A stretch of 64,000 bases of DNA, from positions 1 to 64,000 of the forward strand of contig JACYMD010000007.1 of the NCBI GenBank assembly GCA_015272215.1. Direction: 5' to 3'. The notes under the pieces were generated by a model. It did not search any database. It had not been told where the DNA came from and saw nothing but the letters and a program-made list of their open reading frames with translations. The position numbers and the translations under genes were made by a program. Below are positions 38,615 to 47,601 of this stretch, in pieces; the first letter of the stretch is position 1, and each line of letters begins with the position of its first letter. Source of the DNA: Rivularia sp. T60_A2020_040. Lineage in GTDB: Bacteria > Cyanobacteriota > Cyanobacteriia > Cyanobacteriales > Nostocaceae.

Positions 38615-38751
38615 AAGAATATGATTTCGCTAGGGTAGCTGAGGCTAGGAACAGCCCCAAGAAAGCGCTCAATTGGATAACTCATATCGTACTGAGCAAT
38701 GCCATACAAGACATTTTCAAGCATTATATCCGGCACTCAACTCAAGAATAT

Positions 38752-39684
38752 TCAACGATTTTTTTGAAACTTGTTGCGTAAGAATATTGCCGTTGCATTC
38801 ATCAGTACCAGAACTACCATCAGAACAATAATACCCGCAGCCGCAGTCATGTGAAACTCTGATTGAGGACGGGAAACCCAGTTATAGATTTGAATTGGCA
38901 GCGCTGTAAAAGGACTTTGTAAACCTTGTAAAGAAATACGAGGTAAAAAAGCAATGTAAGTTAAGGCTCCAATTGTAATCAAAGGTGCTGTTTCCCCAAT
39001 AGCTCGCGACAAAGCCAAAATTGTACCTGTGAGGATACCAGGTAAAGCAACAGGGAAAACTAGTTCCCGAATTACTTGCCAGCGCGTGGCACCTAAACCA
39101 AAACCAGCCTGGCGTAAACTACCTGGTACTGAACGCAGTGCTTCACGAGTAGCAACAATAATGATTGGCATTACCAATAAGGCAAGGGTGAGACCACCTG
39201 TAATGATAGTACGTCCTTTGGTGATTGGTTCGAGCCAGCGAACAAAAACTTGCAAACCCAGCAAGCCATAAATAATTGAGGGTACCGCAGCTAAGTTAGC
39301 AATGTTGATTTCTACAACTTTGCTAAACCAGTTATTGGTGGCGTATTCTTCTAAGAATATTCCTGCTCCAACCCCAACAGGGAAAGCGATTAAAGTGGTT
39401 AGGATCAAAAGCCAGATACTACCAACTAACGCCGACACAATACCAGCGTCTTCTGGTATACGAGAAGGAAAATTAGTCAGGAAACCCCAACTCAATCGCT
39501 GTAGTCCATCTGTAAAGACATCGAACAACAAAATAGCCAGTACTACCAAGCCCAACAAGGTAGCAATCCAAGTTGCAATTGCAAATATCTGATCAAACTT
39601 ATGACGATTAGGGAGAGAGGTCTCAAAGTTTCTATCCCTTTCATTTTGTATGGAATCTTCATACTGAGGATTCTGCGTAGTCAT
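38752..39684 (-). CDS. pstA: Phosphate ABC transporter permease PstA
   Basis: 310 residues from the ATG at 39684, which overlaps the pstC stop as ATGA and so indicates translational coupling; an ATG 33 bases upstream lies inside pstC and is unlikely. Inner-membrane subunit of the high-affinity phosphate importer. Five or six membrane segments; the EAA loop includes [20 protein letters not shown] and the [17 protein letters not shown] signature of PstA. No pstB follows on the same strand: the next 260 bp are non-coding, then bioA in the opposite direction. Confidence 0.95.
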   Translation of the reverse strand: MTTQNPQYEDSIQNERDRNFETSLPNRHKFDQIFAIATWIATLLGLVVLAILLFDVFTDGLQRLSWGFLTNFPSRIPEDAGIVSALVGSIWLLILTTLIAFPVGVGAGIFLEEYATNNWFSKVVEINIANLAAVPSIIYGLLGLQVFVRWLEPITKGRTIITGGLTLALLVMPIIIVATREALRSVPGSLRQAGFGLGATRWQVIRELVFPVALPGILTGTILALSRAIGETAPLITIGALTYIAFLPRISLQGLQSPFTALPIQIYNWVSRPQSEFHMTAAAGIIVLMVVLVLMNATAIFLRNKFQKNR

Positions 39685-40619
39685 TCGTATTTCTCCCGGT
39701 AACGGCTGACAAACCAAAAGCTAAGGATATTCAGTACCAAGGTAATCAAGAACAGAGTCATACCGACCACAAAAATCGTCTTATATGCCAATGAACCAGC
39801 TGGGGTATCTCCTAAACTCACCTGAACGATGTAAGCTGTCATCGTTGCGATCGGCACAAGGGGATTCAGTGTCAGTGTGGGGTTTTGACCTGCGGCAAGT
39901 GTTACAATCATTGTCTCACCCACAGCGCGGGAAGTTGCCAAAATAAAAGATGCAACAATCCCGGATAAAGCAGCAGGTAATACAGTTCCGATGACGGCTT
40001 CACGTTTAGTACACCCTAACGCATAAGCTCCTTCCCGAAGATTGGCTGGTACAGAATAGATTGCATCTTCACTTAAAGAAGCTACCAAAGGAATAATAGA
40101 AACTCCTAGTACCAGCCCTGCACTCAAAGCATTAAATCCTTGTAAACCAGGAATAAAACTTCGTAGAAAAGGTGTGACCAACAAAAGTGCAAAGTAGCCG
40201 AAAACAATACTAGGTACTCCTGCGAGAATTTCTAGAGCTGGTTTGAGCCATCGACGGGCTTTAGAAGGAGCATATTCACTTAAACAGATGGCAGCTAGTA
40301 AGCCTACAGGTAAAGCGAGTACAAGTGCAATTACAGAGGTCATAAACGTAGCACTTATTAAAACAAAGATGCCAAATTGAGGATTGGAAAAAAGTGGAGT
40401 CCACTGCCCATCCGTCAAAAACCGCCAAAGGGGAACTTCTCGGAAAAAGTCTACAGTCTCAAAAATTAGAGTGAAGACAATGCCAATTGTCGTTGCGACA
40501 GAAACAAAGGCAAAAAGTGCGAAGATAGCTTTTACTGCTAACTCGACCGATTTATTTAGACGACGATTCGGATTCCATAGTTCTGAGTCAGGTCTTTCAG
40601 GAGATAAGTTGGTATTCAT
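39681..40619 (-). CDS. pstC: Phosphate ABC transporter permease PstC
   Basis: 312 residues, partner permease to PstA. Six membrane segments can be seen, starting [20 protein letters not shown]. The EAA loop is [20 protein letters not shown], and [17 protein letters not shown] is the family signature. It follows pstS after 87 bp containing a stable hairpin and overlaps pstA by four bases. Confidence 0.95.
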   Translation of the reverse strand: MNTNLSPERPDSELWNPNRRLNKSVELAVKAIFALFAFVSVATTIGIVFTLIFETVDFFREVPLWRFLTDGQWTPLFSNPQFGIFVLISATFMTSVIALVLALPVGLLAAICLSEYAPSKARRWLKPALEILAGVPSIVFGYFALLLVTPFLRSFIPGLQGFNALSAGLVLGVSIIPLVASLSEDAIYSVPANLREGAYALGCTKREAVIGTVLPAALSGIVASFILATSRAVGETMIVTLAAGQNPTLTLNPLVPIATMTAYIVQVSLGDTPAGSLAYKTIFVVGMTLFLITLVLNILSFWFVSRYREKYE

Positions 40620-40651
40620 TGTGGAAACATTGCAATAATTTAGAACAGTTG

Positions 40652-40671
40652 GCCAGACATTTAAGTCTGGC
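40652..40671 (-). promoter_or_regulatory. Intercistronic hairpin between pstS and pstC
   Basis: GCCAGAC-ATTTAA-GTCTGGC, a perfect 7-bp stem in the pstS-pstC gap. No T-tract follows on the minus strand, so it is more likely an mRNA-stabilising or attenuating stem that raises binding-protein output over the permeases than a full terminator. Confidence 0.6.
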
Positions 40672-40706
40672 TTTGTTTAACTAAGCGGGTATTAACTTGA
40701 ATTTAC

Positions 40707-41750
40707 TTATTCTTTTTTCAGAAGGTCTTCGAGTTTTACACCAATTGTAGAACCTTCTCCCTCAAATACTGAACCTGTTGTACCCTTGTCAATTCTTGCC
40801 TGAATTGCTTCTAAAATATTATCAGGTAAGGCAACGTAACCAACTTGTGATACTAAGTTAGCATTCTCTTTTGCTATGTAAAAGTCAACGAAAGCTTTAA
40901 CTTCTGGACGACTAAGAGCAGATTTCTTCAGATAGATAAATTCTGGACGGTTCAATGGCTGATAGCTACCATCTGCGATTGTTTCTGGGCTAGGCTTAAC
41001 ACAACCTTGACCGTTATCAATACTAAGCACCTTTAACTTATCTTTGTTTTGTTCGTAATAGGCATAGCCGAAAAAGCCCAATCCATTTGTATCTGTGGAT
41101 ACACCTTGTACTAAGACGTTATCATCTTCACTGGCAGTGTAGTCACCGCGACTGTCGCCTTCTTTACCAACAATTGCAGCAGTAAAGTAGTCGTAAGTAC
41201 CTGAATCAGTACCAGCACCATAGAGACCCAATCGCTGATTGGGGAAGCTAGGACGTATTTGATTCCAATTGCTAATTTTACCCTGAGCAGCTGGTTCCCA
41301 CATTGTTTTCAATTCTTGGACTGTGAGGCATTCCACAAAATCGTTTTTGGGGTTGACAACAACCGAGAGACCATCAAGAGCAGCAGGAATTTCAATGTAT
41401 TCAACGTTGCCCTTCTTACAGAGTTCTACTTCTGAAGGCTTAATTGGGCGTGAAGCTCCTGTTATATCAGTTTCATTATTACAGAACTTCTTGAAGCCAC
41501 CACCAGTACCAGAGGAACCAACTGTAACTCTGACGTTTGGATTCGCCTTTTGAAACTCTTCTGCCATCGCTTCAGATATGGGGAACACAGTACTAGATCC
41601 ATCTACTAATACTTTACCAGAGATATCGGAGCCAGCAGCACCGCCGCCAGTAGGCGCTGTGCCTTGATTGCCATCACCGCACGCAGATACAAGCAACACA
41701 AGAGCGCTTACAGATGCTAAAGATAAATACTTAATTTGAGGAAGCATCAT
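40707..41750 (-). CDS. pstS: Phosphate-binding lipoprotein PstS
   Basis: 347 residues, periplasmic binding protein of the Pst importer. It has a lipoprotein signal peptide with lipobox LVSACGDG (Cys about 24). The binding site motifs [32 protein letters not shown], and [12 protein letters not shown] are those that contact phosphate in PstS. It is first gene of pstSCA and has a candidate Pho box about 65-95 bases upstream of its start. Confidence 0.95.
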   Translation of the reverse strand: MMLPQIKYLSLASVSALVLLVSACGDGNQGTAPTGGGAAGSDISGKVLVDGSSTVFPISEAMAEEFQKANPNVRVTVGSSGTGGGFKKFCNNETDITGASRPIKPSEVELCKKGNVEYIEIPAALDGLSVVVNPKNDFVECLTVQELKTMWEPAAQGKISNWNQIRPSFPNQRLGLYGAGTDSGTYDYFTAAIVGKEGDSRGDYTASEDDNVLVQGVSTDTNGLGFFGYAYYEQNKDKLKVLSIDNGQGCVKPSPETIADGSYQPLNRPEFIYLKKSALSRPEVKAFVDFYIAKENANLVSQVGYVALPDNILEAIQARIDKGTTGSVFEGEGSTIGVKLEDLLKKE

Positions 41751-41812
41751 TTTTTCAGGTATTGTACTAATAGGTTATCACCTTTGAAGGTTATCGCTTT
41801 GTCGTAAAGAAA

Positions 41813-41842
41813 AAGTAAATCTCAGGTTAAGTAAAGATTAAG
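41813..41842 (-). promoter_or_regulatory. Candidate Pho box upstream of pstS
   Basis: On the minus strand, CTTAATCT, CTTAACCT and a weaker ATTTACTT occur in direct order with 11-bp periodicity (41835-41842, 41824-41831, 41813-41820). The cyanobacterial SphR/PhoB box is described as repeated (C/T)TTAACCT-type octamers with three-base spacers. The spacing and the pst context agree; the third repeat is weak. Confidence 0.6.
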
Positions 41843-42236
41843 ACAGAATTAATTAATACAAAGTAAGTGATGCTGTTAATTTTATATCTGAAAAAGGTAT
41901 ACCAGACTGATAAAAGCAAAAAGAGGGAAGTGGCGATCGCCTTGATAAGTAGGTAAAAATATCACAATTATTGGGGTCTAATTAGATGGGGCAGAAGTGC
42001 CTAGTCTTGTCTAAATTAGTTACGTAAATACACGTATTTTTAGCGCATAAAAATAAATATTTAATACTTATTCTTTTGTTAGGTTCGACGTATTTCTAAC
42101 TAGTAAGTAATGGGAGTGACAGGTAAAATTGCGGCAGTGTCAATAAGGTTCTGTTATTTTTGGTGTTCAGGATATTTTTCCTAAAAACCCGACTTCTGTG
42201 ATTACCCATTACCCATTACCAATTACCCATTACCTA
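41843..42236. other. Intergenic region between PhzF and pstS genes
   Basis: Contains an AAAACCCGACTTCTGTG copy of the dispersed repeat (about 42184-42200) and TTACCCATTACC repeats up to the PhzF stop codon. No ORF. Confidence 0.5.
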
Positions 42237-43031
42237 TTAACAAAGAATTTCCCCTCTTAAAACAGTAACAGCTTGTCCACTCAGAAAAACTCGATCTAAA
42301 CCTGGATATTTGACTTTTACTACACCACCCCGACTTGATGCTTGATAAGCCAAAAATTCGTCTTTATTTAATTTGTTTCTCCAATAAGGTGCAAGACAAC
42401 AATGAGCAGCACCTGTTACTGGGTCTTCATTAATACCTAATCCTGGACAAAAGAAACGAGAAATAAAGTCATATTCTGAGCTATTATCAGCGATACTAGT
42501 AACAATAACTTGGGGAAATTTATTTACTAAAAGTGTAAAATTTGGCTCTATCTTTCTCACTAATTCTGCTGATTCTACTTCTACTAAATAACCCAAAGAG
42601 TTTTTCAATACTGTTTTAATCGGTACTCCTAAAGCTTGACTAAGTTCCGCAGTTGTGGAAGTTGTTTCTGATAAATTAGCGGGAAAATCTAACTCAATCC
42701 AATCTTGTTGTTTTTTAGCGATTAATAAACCACTTTTAGTATGAAAACAAGCTGATTCCTGGGGAGAAAGATGATTTTCTGACCATAAAACGTGACAACT
42801 TGCAAGGGTAGCGTGACCACACAATGGTACTTCTGTTGTAGGAGTAAACCAGCGTAAACTGTAACCGTCTTGTTGTTTTACTAAAAATGCGGTTTCGGAT
42901 AAGTTCATTTCTTTGGCTACATTTTGCATCCATTCGTCATCTTTTGGAGAAGGTAAAACGCAGACAGCAGCAGGATTTCCGGTGAAGGCTTTGTTGGTGA
43001 ATGCGTCAACTTGGTAAAGGGTTTGTTTCAT
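42237..43031 (-). CDS. PhzF-family isomerase-like protein
   Basis: 264 residues of the PhzF/DapF-like fold. Visible are QVDAFTNKAFTGNPAAVCVL, the catalytic-Glu segment NLSETAFL (about residues 44-51), RWFTPTTEVPLCGHATLA, and the C-terminal GINEDPVTGAAHCCLAPYW. The two lobes are complete. PhzF isomerises a dihydro-anthranilate in phenazine synthesis, but most family members, including this one outside any phz cluster, have unknown substrates. The plus-strand gene to the right diverges from it. Confidence 0.9.
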   Translation of the reverse strand: MKQTLYQVDAFTNKAFTGNPAAVCVLPSPKDDEWMQNVAKEMNLSETAFLVKQQDGYSLRWFTPTTEVPLCGHATLASCHVLWSENHLSPQESACFHTKSGLLIAKKQQDWIELDFPANLSETTSTTAELSQALGVPIKTVLKNSLGYLVEVESAELVRKIEPNFTLLVNKFPQVIVTSIADNSSEYDFISRFFCPGLGINEDPVTGAAHCCLAPYWRNKLNKDEFLAYQASSRGGVVKVKYPGLDRVFLSGQAVTVLRGEILC

Positions 43032-43180
43032 GTTTTAAGGAAGGAGAATATATTTAACGCAAAGGAGTGCGGAGGTTAACGCTGAGGTACGCTGAGAAGA
43101 AGGAAGAGGTATTAAATAATCTTAAAATAATATCTGAAAATAGTTCTAAAATAATATCTAAAAACTGTTACTCACACATA

Positions 43181-43972
43181 ATGAATACCAAAATTTCAAA
43201 TGCTGAAAATGTTTACTCGATTTTAAATCAAACTCAACGCTTACGAGTCAGCGATGGAGAGATTAAACCTGTTTTAGATGGTTGCTCCAATGCTTCACAT
43301 TTACTTGTACTTATTTGGTCACAATTAGGGGATTTTGATAATCTAGAATATGCTTGGTGGCTGCACAAGGAAAAATCAAAGCTCGAAGCTAAAGGTATCA
43401 CTATTCGTGCGGTAGGAATTGGCGACTATCATTCTGGGATAAAATTTTGTAACTATACTGGATTCCCTCAAGAATGGCTGTTTGTTGATACCATCGCTGA
43501 AATTCACGCTGATTTAAAACTTTATCGCGGTTTAAATATAAACTTTGCGTTGCTATCAACTTCACAAAAAGCTTGGCTGAATTTAATGTTAATGTGTGCT
43601 GGAATTGGTAGCCCAGGAACTTTAAGGGAAGTTTTTCGGGGTTATAGAGGTGACAGACAAGCTCCTCAGTTAATCGCTGATGAAGAAGTTATTCGCGGTA
43701 CACCTCTACCACCAATCAAAGGTTCGTTTTTTCAAGCTGCTGGAGGAACAGGTTTTCAACGTCCTTTTGAACTCGCAACCCTACGCCTACGAAATATGAC
43801 TGAAGTTTTGAGCAACTGGAATACCTATGTTCCCAACTCGGCTTATTTGACACAACGGGGAGCAACTTTTCTATTCGATTCTCAAAGAAAATTGATTTAC
43901 GAACATCGCGATGGCGGTATTCTGGGTTTTGCTGAAAATAAAAGCAATCCTTTGTCTTTTTTATCTCTATAA
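43181..43972 (+). CDS. Peroxiredoxin-like (AhpC/TSA-type) protein
   Basis: 263 residues from the ATG at 43181. The frame is open from 43067, but the extra 38 codons cover an AACGCTGAGGTACGCTGAG dispersed repeat, so I reject them. The thioredoxin-like part reads HLLVLIWSQLGDFDNLEYAWWL, AKGITIRAVGIGDY, FPQEWLFVDTIAEIHADLKL, and the C-terminus GATFLFDSQRKLIYEHRDGG, as in the PRXL2-type peroxiredoxin-like family. The usual catalytic CxxC after the first strand is absent (SQLGDFDN), so peroxidase activity is doubtful. Confidence 0.75.
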   Translation: MNTKISNAENVYSILNQTQRLRVSDGEIKPVLDGCSNASHLLVLIWSQLGDFDNLEYAWWLHKEKSKLEAKGITIRAVGIGDYHSGIKFCNYTGFPQEWLFVDTIAEIHADLKLYRGLNINFALLSTSQKAWLNLMLMCAGIGSPGTLREVFRGYRGDRQAPQLIADEEVIRGTPLPPIKGSFFQAAGGTGFQRPFELATLRLRNMTEVLSNWNTYVPNSAYLTQRGATFLFDSQRKLIYEHRDGGILGFAENKSNPLSFLSL

Positions 43973-44332
43973 ATTAATTAAACAATAATTCCGCTGTCAC
44001 TAAAATACTAAGTAATAACTATTTACTCAGTTAGTGATTATTTTACAAATACAAAATATTTAGCGATTCACAATCAATAAACTTAAATCATGGAATTTTG
44101 TATCAACAACTACTAATTATTCAAATTATCCGCGTAAATATATTTACATTCCTTGACTTTTAATCGAAAATTAACCAATTTTCTTTGAAAAATTGTTTTG
44201 AAATTACTTATAATTTCTGAGGAGTGTTGTATATCTAAATTTAGTTTACTATCATCTTTTGTAAAGCAGCATACAACTTAGTTTAGTTGTTGCTATAAAA
44301 TTGCAATAGTCCTTGGAGTCGTCAAGTTTATC
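43973..44332. other. AT-rich spacer
   Basis: About 360 bp with no ORF. It has an inverted repeat TCACTAA ... TTAGTGA (about 43996-44039) with a long loop, and no member of the dispersed repeats that I can see. Confidence 0.45.
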
Positions 44333-44515
44333 ATGATTAAAGTAACATCGAATATACCCACCTTACTATTTACTGAGAGTAAATGGCAGGATGAAGAAGA
44401 TAATTATCAATCTGAGGAGTATTTAGCTAAACTCCAAGATTTAATTAGCAAACGTTGGGACGATATTTGGAAAGAAGTCCAAGCAAGAAAACAAGAAGAA
44501 ATCAAGCTTAATTAG
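44333..44515 (+). CDS. Small hypothetical protein
   Basis: 60 residues, acidic, with a predicted helical C-terminal half (YLAKLQDLISKRWDDIWKEV) and a charged tail. No signal peptide or membrane segment. A GGAG lies about 14-17 bases before the ATG. I do not recognise a family. Coding is supported by a clean start, near-average codon use and amphipathic helix pattern only. Confidence 0.5.
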   Translation: MIKVTSNIPTLLFTESKWQDEEDNYQSEEYLAKLQDLISKRWDDIWKEVQARKQEEIKLN

Positions 44516-44631
44516 TTTCAAGTTGCAAAAAGGCTTTGAGGATAAAGGTAAGAATCCCAAATGGCTTTTCTTTGCCTTTATCCCTTCACCTTTAACCATT
44601 GCTAAATTAAGAAATGGTTAAGTAATAATTG

Positions 44632-45732
44632 CTAACTATGATAAGTTTGTTTCAAGGTTGCTTCGATAGAATTAGTATGTTTGTATATTCGTATAAGTTC
44701 GTGGGCTGGAGTTTCTCGCTTTTCTAAAAGAGTTTTTAGTGGTGCGAGTAAAAGTACATCAGAGTCATCTTTCAATACAGTTTCTACAATTTGTAAAACC
44801 TGTTTAGCAGTACTAAAAATCTCATCGTTATCAAAACCTTCTTGTGCAGAAATTTGGTGTTTTTCGGTGTCGGGAACAATTGCTCTACCAGGTAATGATT
44901 CGTCCAAAACAATACCTTTTAATAAAGCTAATAATCCAGCATAGATAGAGAAATCACTACAGCTATCAAAAGCTTTAAATTCAATTCTGCCGACTTCTGC
45001 GGGAATGCGGGCAATTTTCGTTAAAGAAGGAACGCTTTTGATCAGTTCTTCTTGTTTTTCCACAAATACCATTGTCGCAGGTCTTTTCCCGGTTCTCACA
45101 AAAGTTCTCACAGAAAAACCGGACCACAAATTACCTTGATAGAATGGAGAACTGTAGCTAAAAGGAATAATATAAGGACTGTAAAAAGTCAGTTTTTTAC
45201 CAATATCAATAATACGCTCAGTACTTAACCCTACCATAGAAATATTCAAATCCGGACCATAAGTAAGCATGGGGATATTCGCAGTTTGTTTCTCCGGAGA
45301 AGCCTGTCTGCGTCTAGTTTCATACTCGTTTAAAGGTGGGTTTGGTACAAAAGTATCGTAGTGAGGATTAAAACTAATTAATGCTGGTGAAAAACCATAT
45401 TCTGCTGCTGTTTCTCTTAGTAAGCGAAAACTTTCGGATAATTCAGCAATAGCACTATGAATATCGGGATTTATAGTGGTTCTAATTTCGATGCCTTTGG
45501 GTACGCATTCGATAACTGTTTCGGAATCAGTAAAGCGTTCAAAACCTTCTATATACCAACGCTTTTCTTTAATCCCAGCGTCACCAATTCGTAATTCTGG
45601 GTAATCCTCTTTGTACACAGGTAATTTGTCAACTATTTGGTTAAAATCAGCGAACTTTACCCGTGAAAAATCAGCAAAATTTCCAGCATTGTCGAGGAAA
45701 GCAACCTCATGTTCGATGCCAAAATGAAACAT
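44632..45732 (-). CDS. Glutamate-cysteine ligase-like (GCS2-type) protein
   Basis: 366 residues. Starts FHFGIEHEVAFLD, with the GIEHE motif of carboxylate-amine ligases related to glutamate-cysteine ligase; also ALISFNPHYDTFVPN, MLTYGPDLNIS, and RIEFKAFDSCSDFSIYAGLL near the C-terminus, where the metal/substrate residues of GCS2 enzymes lie. It does not look like the main cyanobacterial GshA (which begins differently in the proteins I know), so it is probably a paralogue with another amine or acid substrate. A decayed methyltransferase gene lies 35 bp upstream on the same strand, suggesting they once formed an operon. Confidence 0.78.
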   Translation of the reverse strand: MFHFGIEHEVAFLDNAGNFADFSRVKFADFNQIVDKLPVYKEDYPELRIGDAGIKEKRWYIEGFERFTDSETVIECVPKGIEIRTTINPDIHSAIAELSESFRLLRETAAEYGFSPALISFNPHYDTFVPNPPLNEYETRRRQASPEKQTANIPMLTYGPDLNISMVGLSTERIIDIGKKLTFYSPYIIPFSYSSPFYQGNLWSGFSVRTFVRTGKRPATMVFVEKQEELIKSVPSLTKIARIPAEVGRIEFKAFDSCSDFSIYAGLLALLKGIVLDESLPGRAIVPDTEKHQISAQEGFDNDEIFSTAKQVLQIVETVLKDDSDVLLLAPLKTLLEKRETPAHELIRIYKHTNSIEATLKQTYHS

Positions 45733-45767
45733 TATTTATTCCTTTTTAAGAAGTTAGTAATTGTGGT

Positions 45768-46213
45768 TCAACTGAGTTGAAATAAAGTTAAACGATAAGT
45801 GTTTCTGAGCAAGGGAATATACTTGAAGAGCAAACGATTTATCAATGAAAAACGTCGCAGAAATTTAGCTTCAAGATTTGCTTCCGGTAACAACTTCCAT
45901 CATCAGATAACCGGAGTTACAATTCTGAATCTCGCGAATATCAGAAATGCTCCAATCAAATTTTGCTGACATATGCTTAATCGAATCATCATGCTCTTGA
46001 TTCTTCACCATCAGCGGTGAGATAGAATCAAAGGCAAACTGTGATTCTAAAAATTCTCAATAAGCTTATCAAACAGATGCTTAACTTGCTGTTCGCTGAG
46101 ATACATCAAGACACCTTCTGCGATGAAAATACTTGCTCAAGCTCTTTAGCTATTGCCAAAAGGGGAATTAATCGCGTTTCTTGAATAGTAACGAGGTTGA
46201 CTTGGGTTTTCAT
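45768..46213 (-). pseudogene. Decayed leucine-carboxyl-methyltransferase-type gene
   Basis: On the minus strand from the ATG at 46213: KTQVNLVTIQETRLIPLLAI, a start typical of LCM-family SAM methyltransferases. The middle (SAM-binding part, roughly 100 residues) is deleted. In other frames follow FIAEGVLMYLSEQQVKHLF, then FAFDSISPLMVKNQEHDDSI and FDWSISDIREIQ, and finally KFLRRFSLINRLLFKYIPLL to a TGA at 45768. At least two frameshifts are needed. All pieces are in the family order. It lies just upstream of the glutamate-cysteine ligase-like gene, whose promoter may be inside or before it. Confidence 0.82.
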
Positions 46214-46518
46214 AATGCACCTGTTGACAAAAACAGCAAACTTTTTCTAGAAATATCATAAACATAAATAAAAAGAATTATCAACAGTATCATAGATATA
46301 AATTTATATCAATAGAAATTATCAATTAACGATTAGAAAGCAAGTTTATTCTGAAAAAGATGATAAATAAAAGTTTTGAGGCTAATGGTACGAATTAAAA
46401 GTTGATTGATTGTATATATTAAGCAGAAAAAATTTTTTCGATTAATTGGCAATAAGCTATCAGAAAGATAGTTAGACAGCGAGTTAATATGTATTTGGGA
46501 AAGTTAGAGACGTGAATT
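46214..46518. other. AT-rich spacer
   Basis: About 305 bp between the decayed methyltransferase and the TerB-like gene. I see no ORF, repeat or terminator. Confidence 0.45.
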
Positions 46519-47208
46519 ATGACCAGTGCTATTCAATCTCCCTTATTCAGCGAGCAAATATCCGCTTGGCTGCGTGGGCTGCTGACTATTGCTTGGGCTG
46601 ATGGAAACTTTGACGAGCAAGAAAAGCAACTGATAAGTGCGATCGCTCAAGAAAAACTCAGTCCTGGAATAAATGTAGAATCATTTGAAGCAATCGCACC
46701 GTCGGAATTAGCTGCTATTTTGGGTAAAAATACCCCAATTGCAGAAAACTTTTTGCGAACTGCGGTAATGGTAGCTATTGCCGATGGAATCTATTCTCCT
46801 AGCGAAGACGAATTATTGCAACAATTGTGCGAAGCTTTGGGAGAGCCGACAAACCTGCTGGAATCTCTGCGCCACACTTTAGAAAATCCCCAACCAGCAG
46901 AAGCTACCTCAAGTGTTGCTTCACCTCTGACACCTCCAGGAAAGCCGCCAATTGAAGCTTTAAACCCTCTACGAGATTGGCTTGATGGATTGGACGTTCA
47001 AGACCCCACAGTGGCTCGCTTTTTATGCAAAATGATTCCGAATCAATGTCCTTTTGAGCGAGATGTCAAGCTGTTTGGACGCAAAATCGTACATATTCCT
47101 CCCTTGTGCAAAATAAATCCCTTGTACGAACAACTTGTAGGCTTACGCTTCCGTGCTTTGTCCTATTTAGCAGATGATTGTAATGAGGATATTTCGGAAT
47201 ATATTTAG
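46519..47208 (+). CDS. TerB-like protein with nitrogenase C-terminal domain
   Basis: 229 residues. The first ~125 residues resemble the TerB/tellurite-resistance helical domain (LRGLLTIAWADGNFDEQEKQ and TAVMVAIADGIYSPSEDELL, an internal two-fold pattern with acidic metal-like loops). A Pro-rich linker (about 125-145) follows. The C-terminus carries the domain annotated as 'Mo-dependent nitrogenase C-terminal' in cyanobacteria: LRDWLDGLDVQDPTVARFLC, MIPNQCPFERDVKLFGRKI, HIPPLCKINPLYEQLVGLRF. That domain is found in free-standing cyanobacterial proteins and its link to nitrogenase is by name only. Function unknown; no nif gene is nearby. Confidence 0.82.
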   Translation: MTSAIQSPLFSEQISAWLRGLLTIAWADGNFDEQEKQLISAIAQEKLSPGINVESFEAIAPSELAAILGKNTPIAENFLRTAVMVAIADGIYSPSEDELLQQLCEALGEPTNLLESLRHTLENPQPAEATSSVASPLTPPGKPPIEALNPLRDWLDGLDVQDPTVARFLCKMIPNQCPFERDVKLFGRKIVHIPPLCKINPLYEQLVGLRFRALSYLADDCNEDISEYI

Positions 47209-47601
47209 TTTGAAAGGGTAATGGGTAATTGGGGATGGGAATTTTGAGTATTAAAGTAAAAAGACAACTATCCTATCAATAGAAGGAAAAATACTTCTAC
47301 TCACTATTTCTTAGTAGTCAGCATTTAATTTTATACGACTTAGGCACGGATAACGTATTTATGTGATTGCGAGCGAACGGAAGCATTCACTCGTAAGATG
47401 AAGTTCCAGGGCAAACCATTAAAAATGGGTAAGGAGTGCGTAAGTCATGATTTAATTATGATGACTTGACTTCGGAACAGTGATAATAGTGGTATTATAG
47501 TTTGTTTGATTTGGGATATTGAGTGGTAATTAATTGCTGGCTGAGAATTGCCCCATTGCCAATTACCCATTACCAATTACCCATTCCCATTTTTTATAAT
47601 T
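47209..47601. other. Intergenic region upstream of obgE
   Basis: Holds GGGTAATTGGG-type low-complexity repeat at both ends (47218-47240 and 47551-47590) and the 110-bp MITE candidate. The frame of obgE is open from 47548, but the first 18 codons are made of this repeat and are not counted. Confidence 0.55.
47337..47446. mobile_element. Candidate 110-bp MITE
   Basis: Ends GACTTAGGCAC (47337-47347) and GTGCGTAAGTC (47436-47446), an 11-base terminal inverted repeat with one mismatch. No coding capacity. The GACTTACGCA end sequence is, as I recall, common at IS ends in Nostocales. It sits between the TerB-like gene and obgE. No second copy is in the window. Confidence 0.6.

Noticed and set aside
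38566-38724. 52-codon minus-strand frame after pstA (MLENVLYGIAQYDMSYP...)
   Set aside because: Considered as a remnant of pstB or a transposase, but it shows no ABC or transposase motif and overlaps the terminator-like stem at 38596.
43067-43180. N-terminal extension of the peroxiredoxin-like gene
   Set aside because: The codons consist of an AACGCTGAGGTACGCTGAG dispersed repeat; the ATG at 43181 begins the family-like sequence.
47548-47601. N-terminal extension of obgE
   Set aside because: Encoded by TTACCCATTACC-type repeat; Obg proteins begin at the FIDQAKIEV region.
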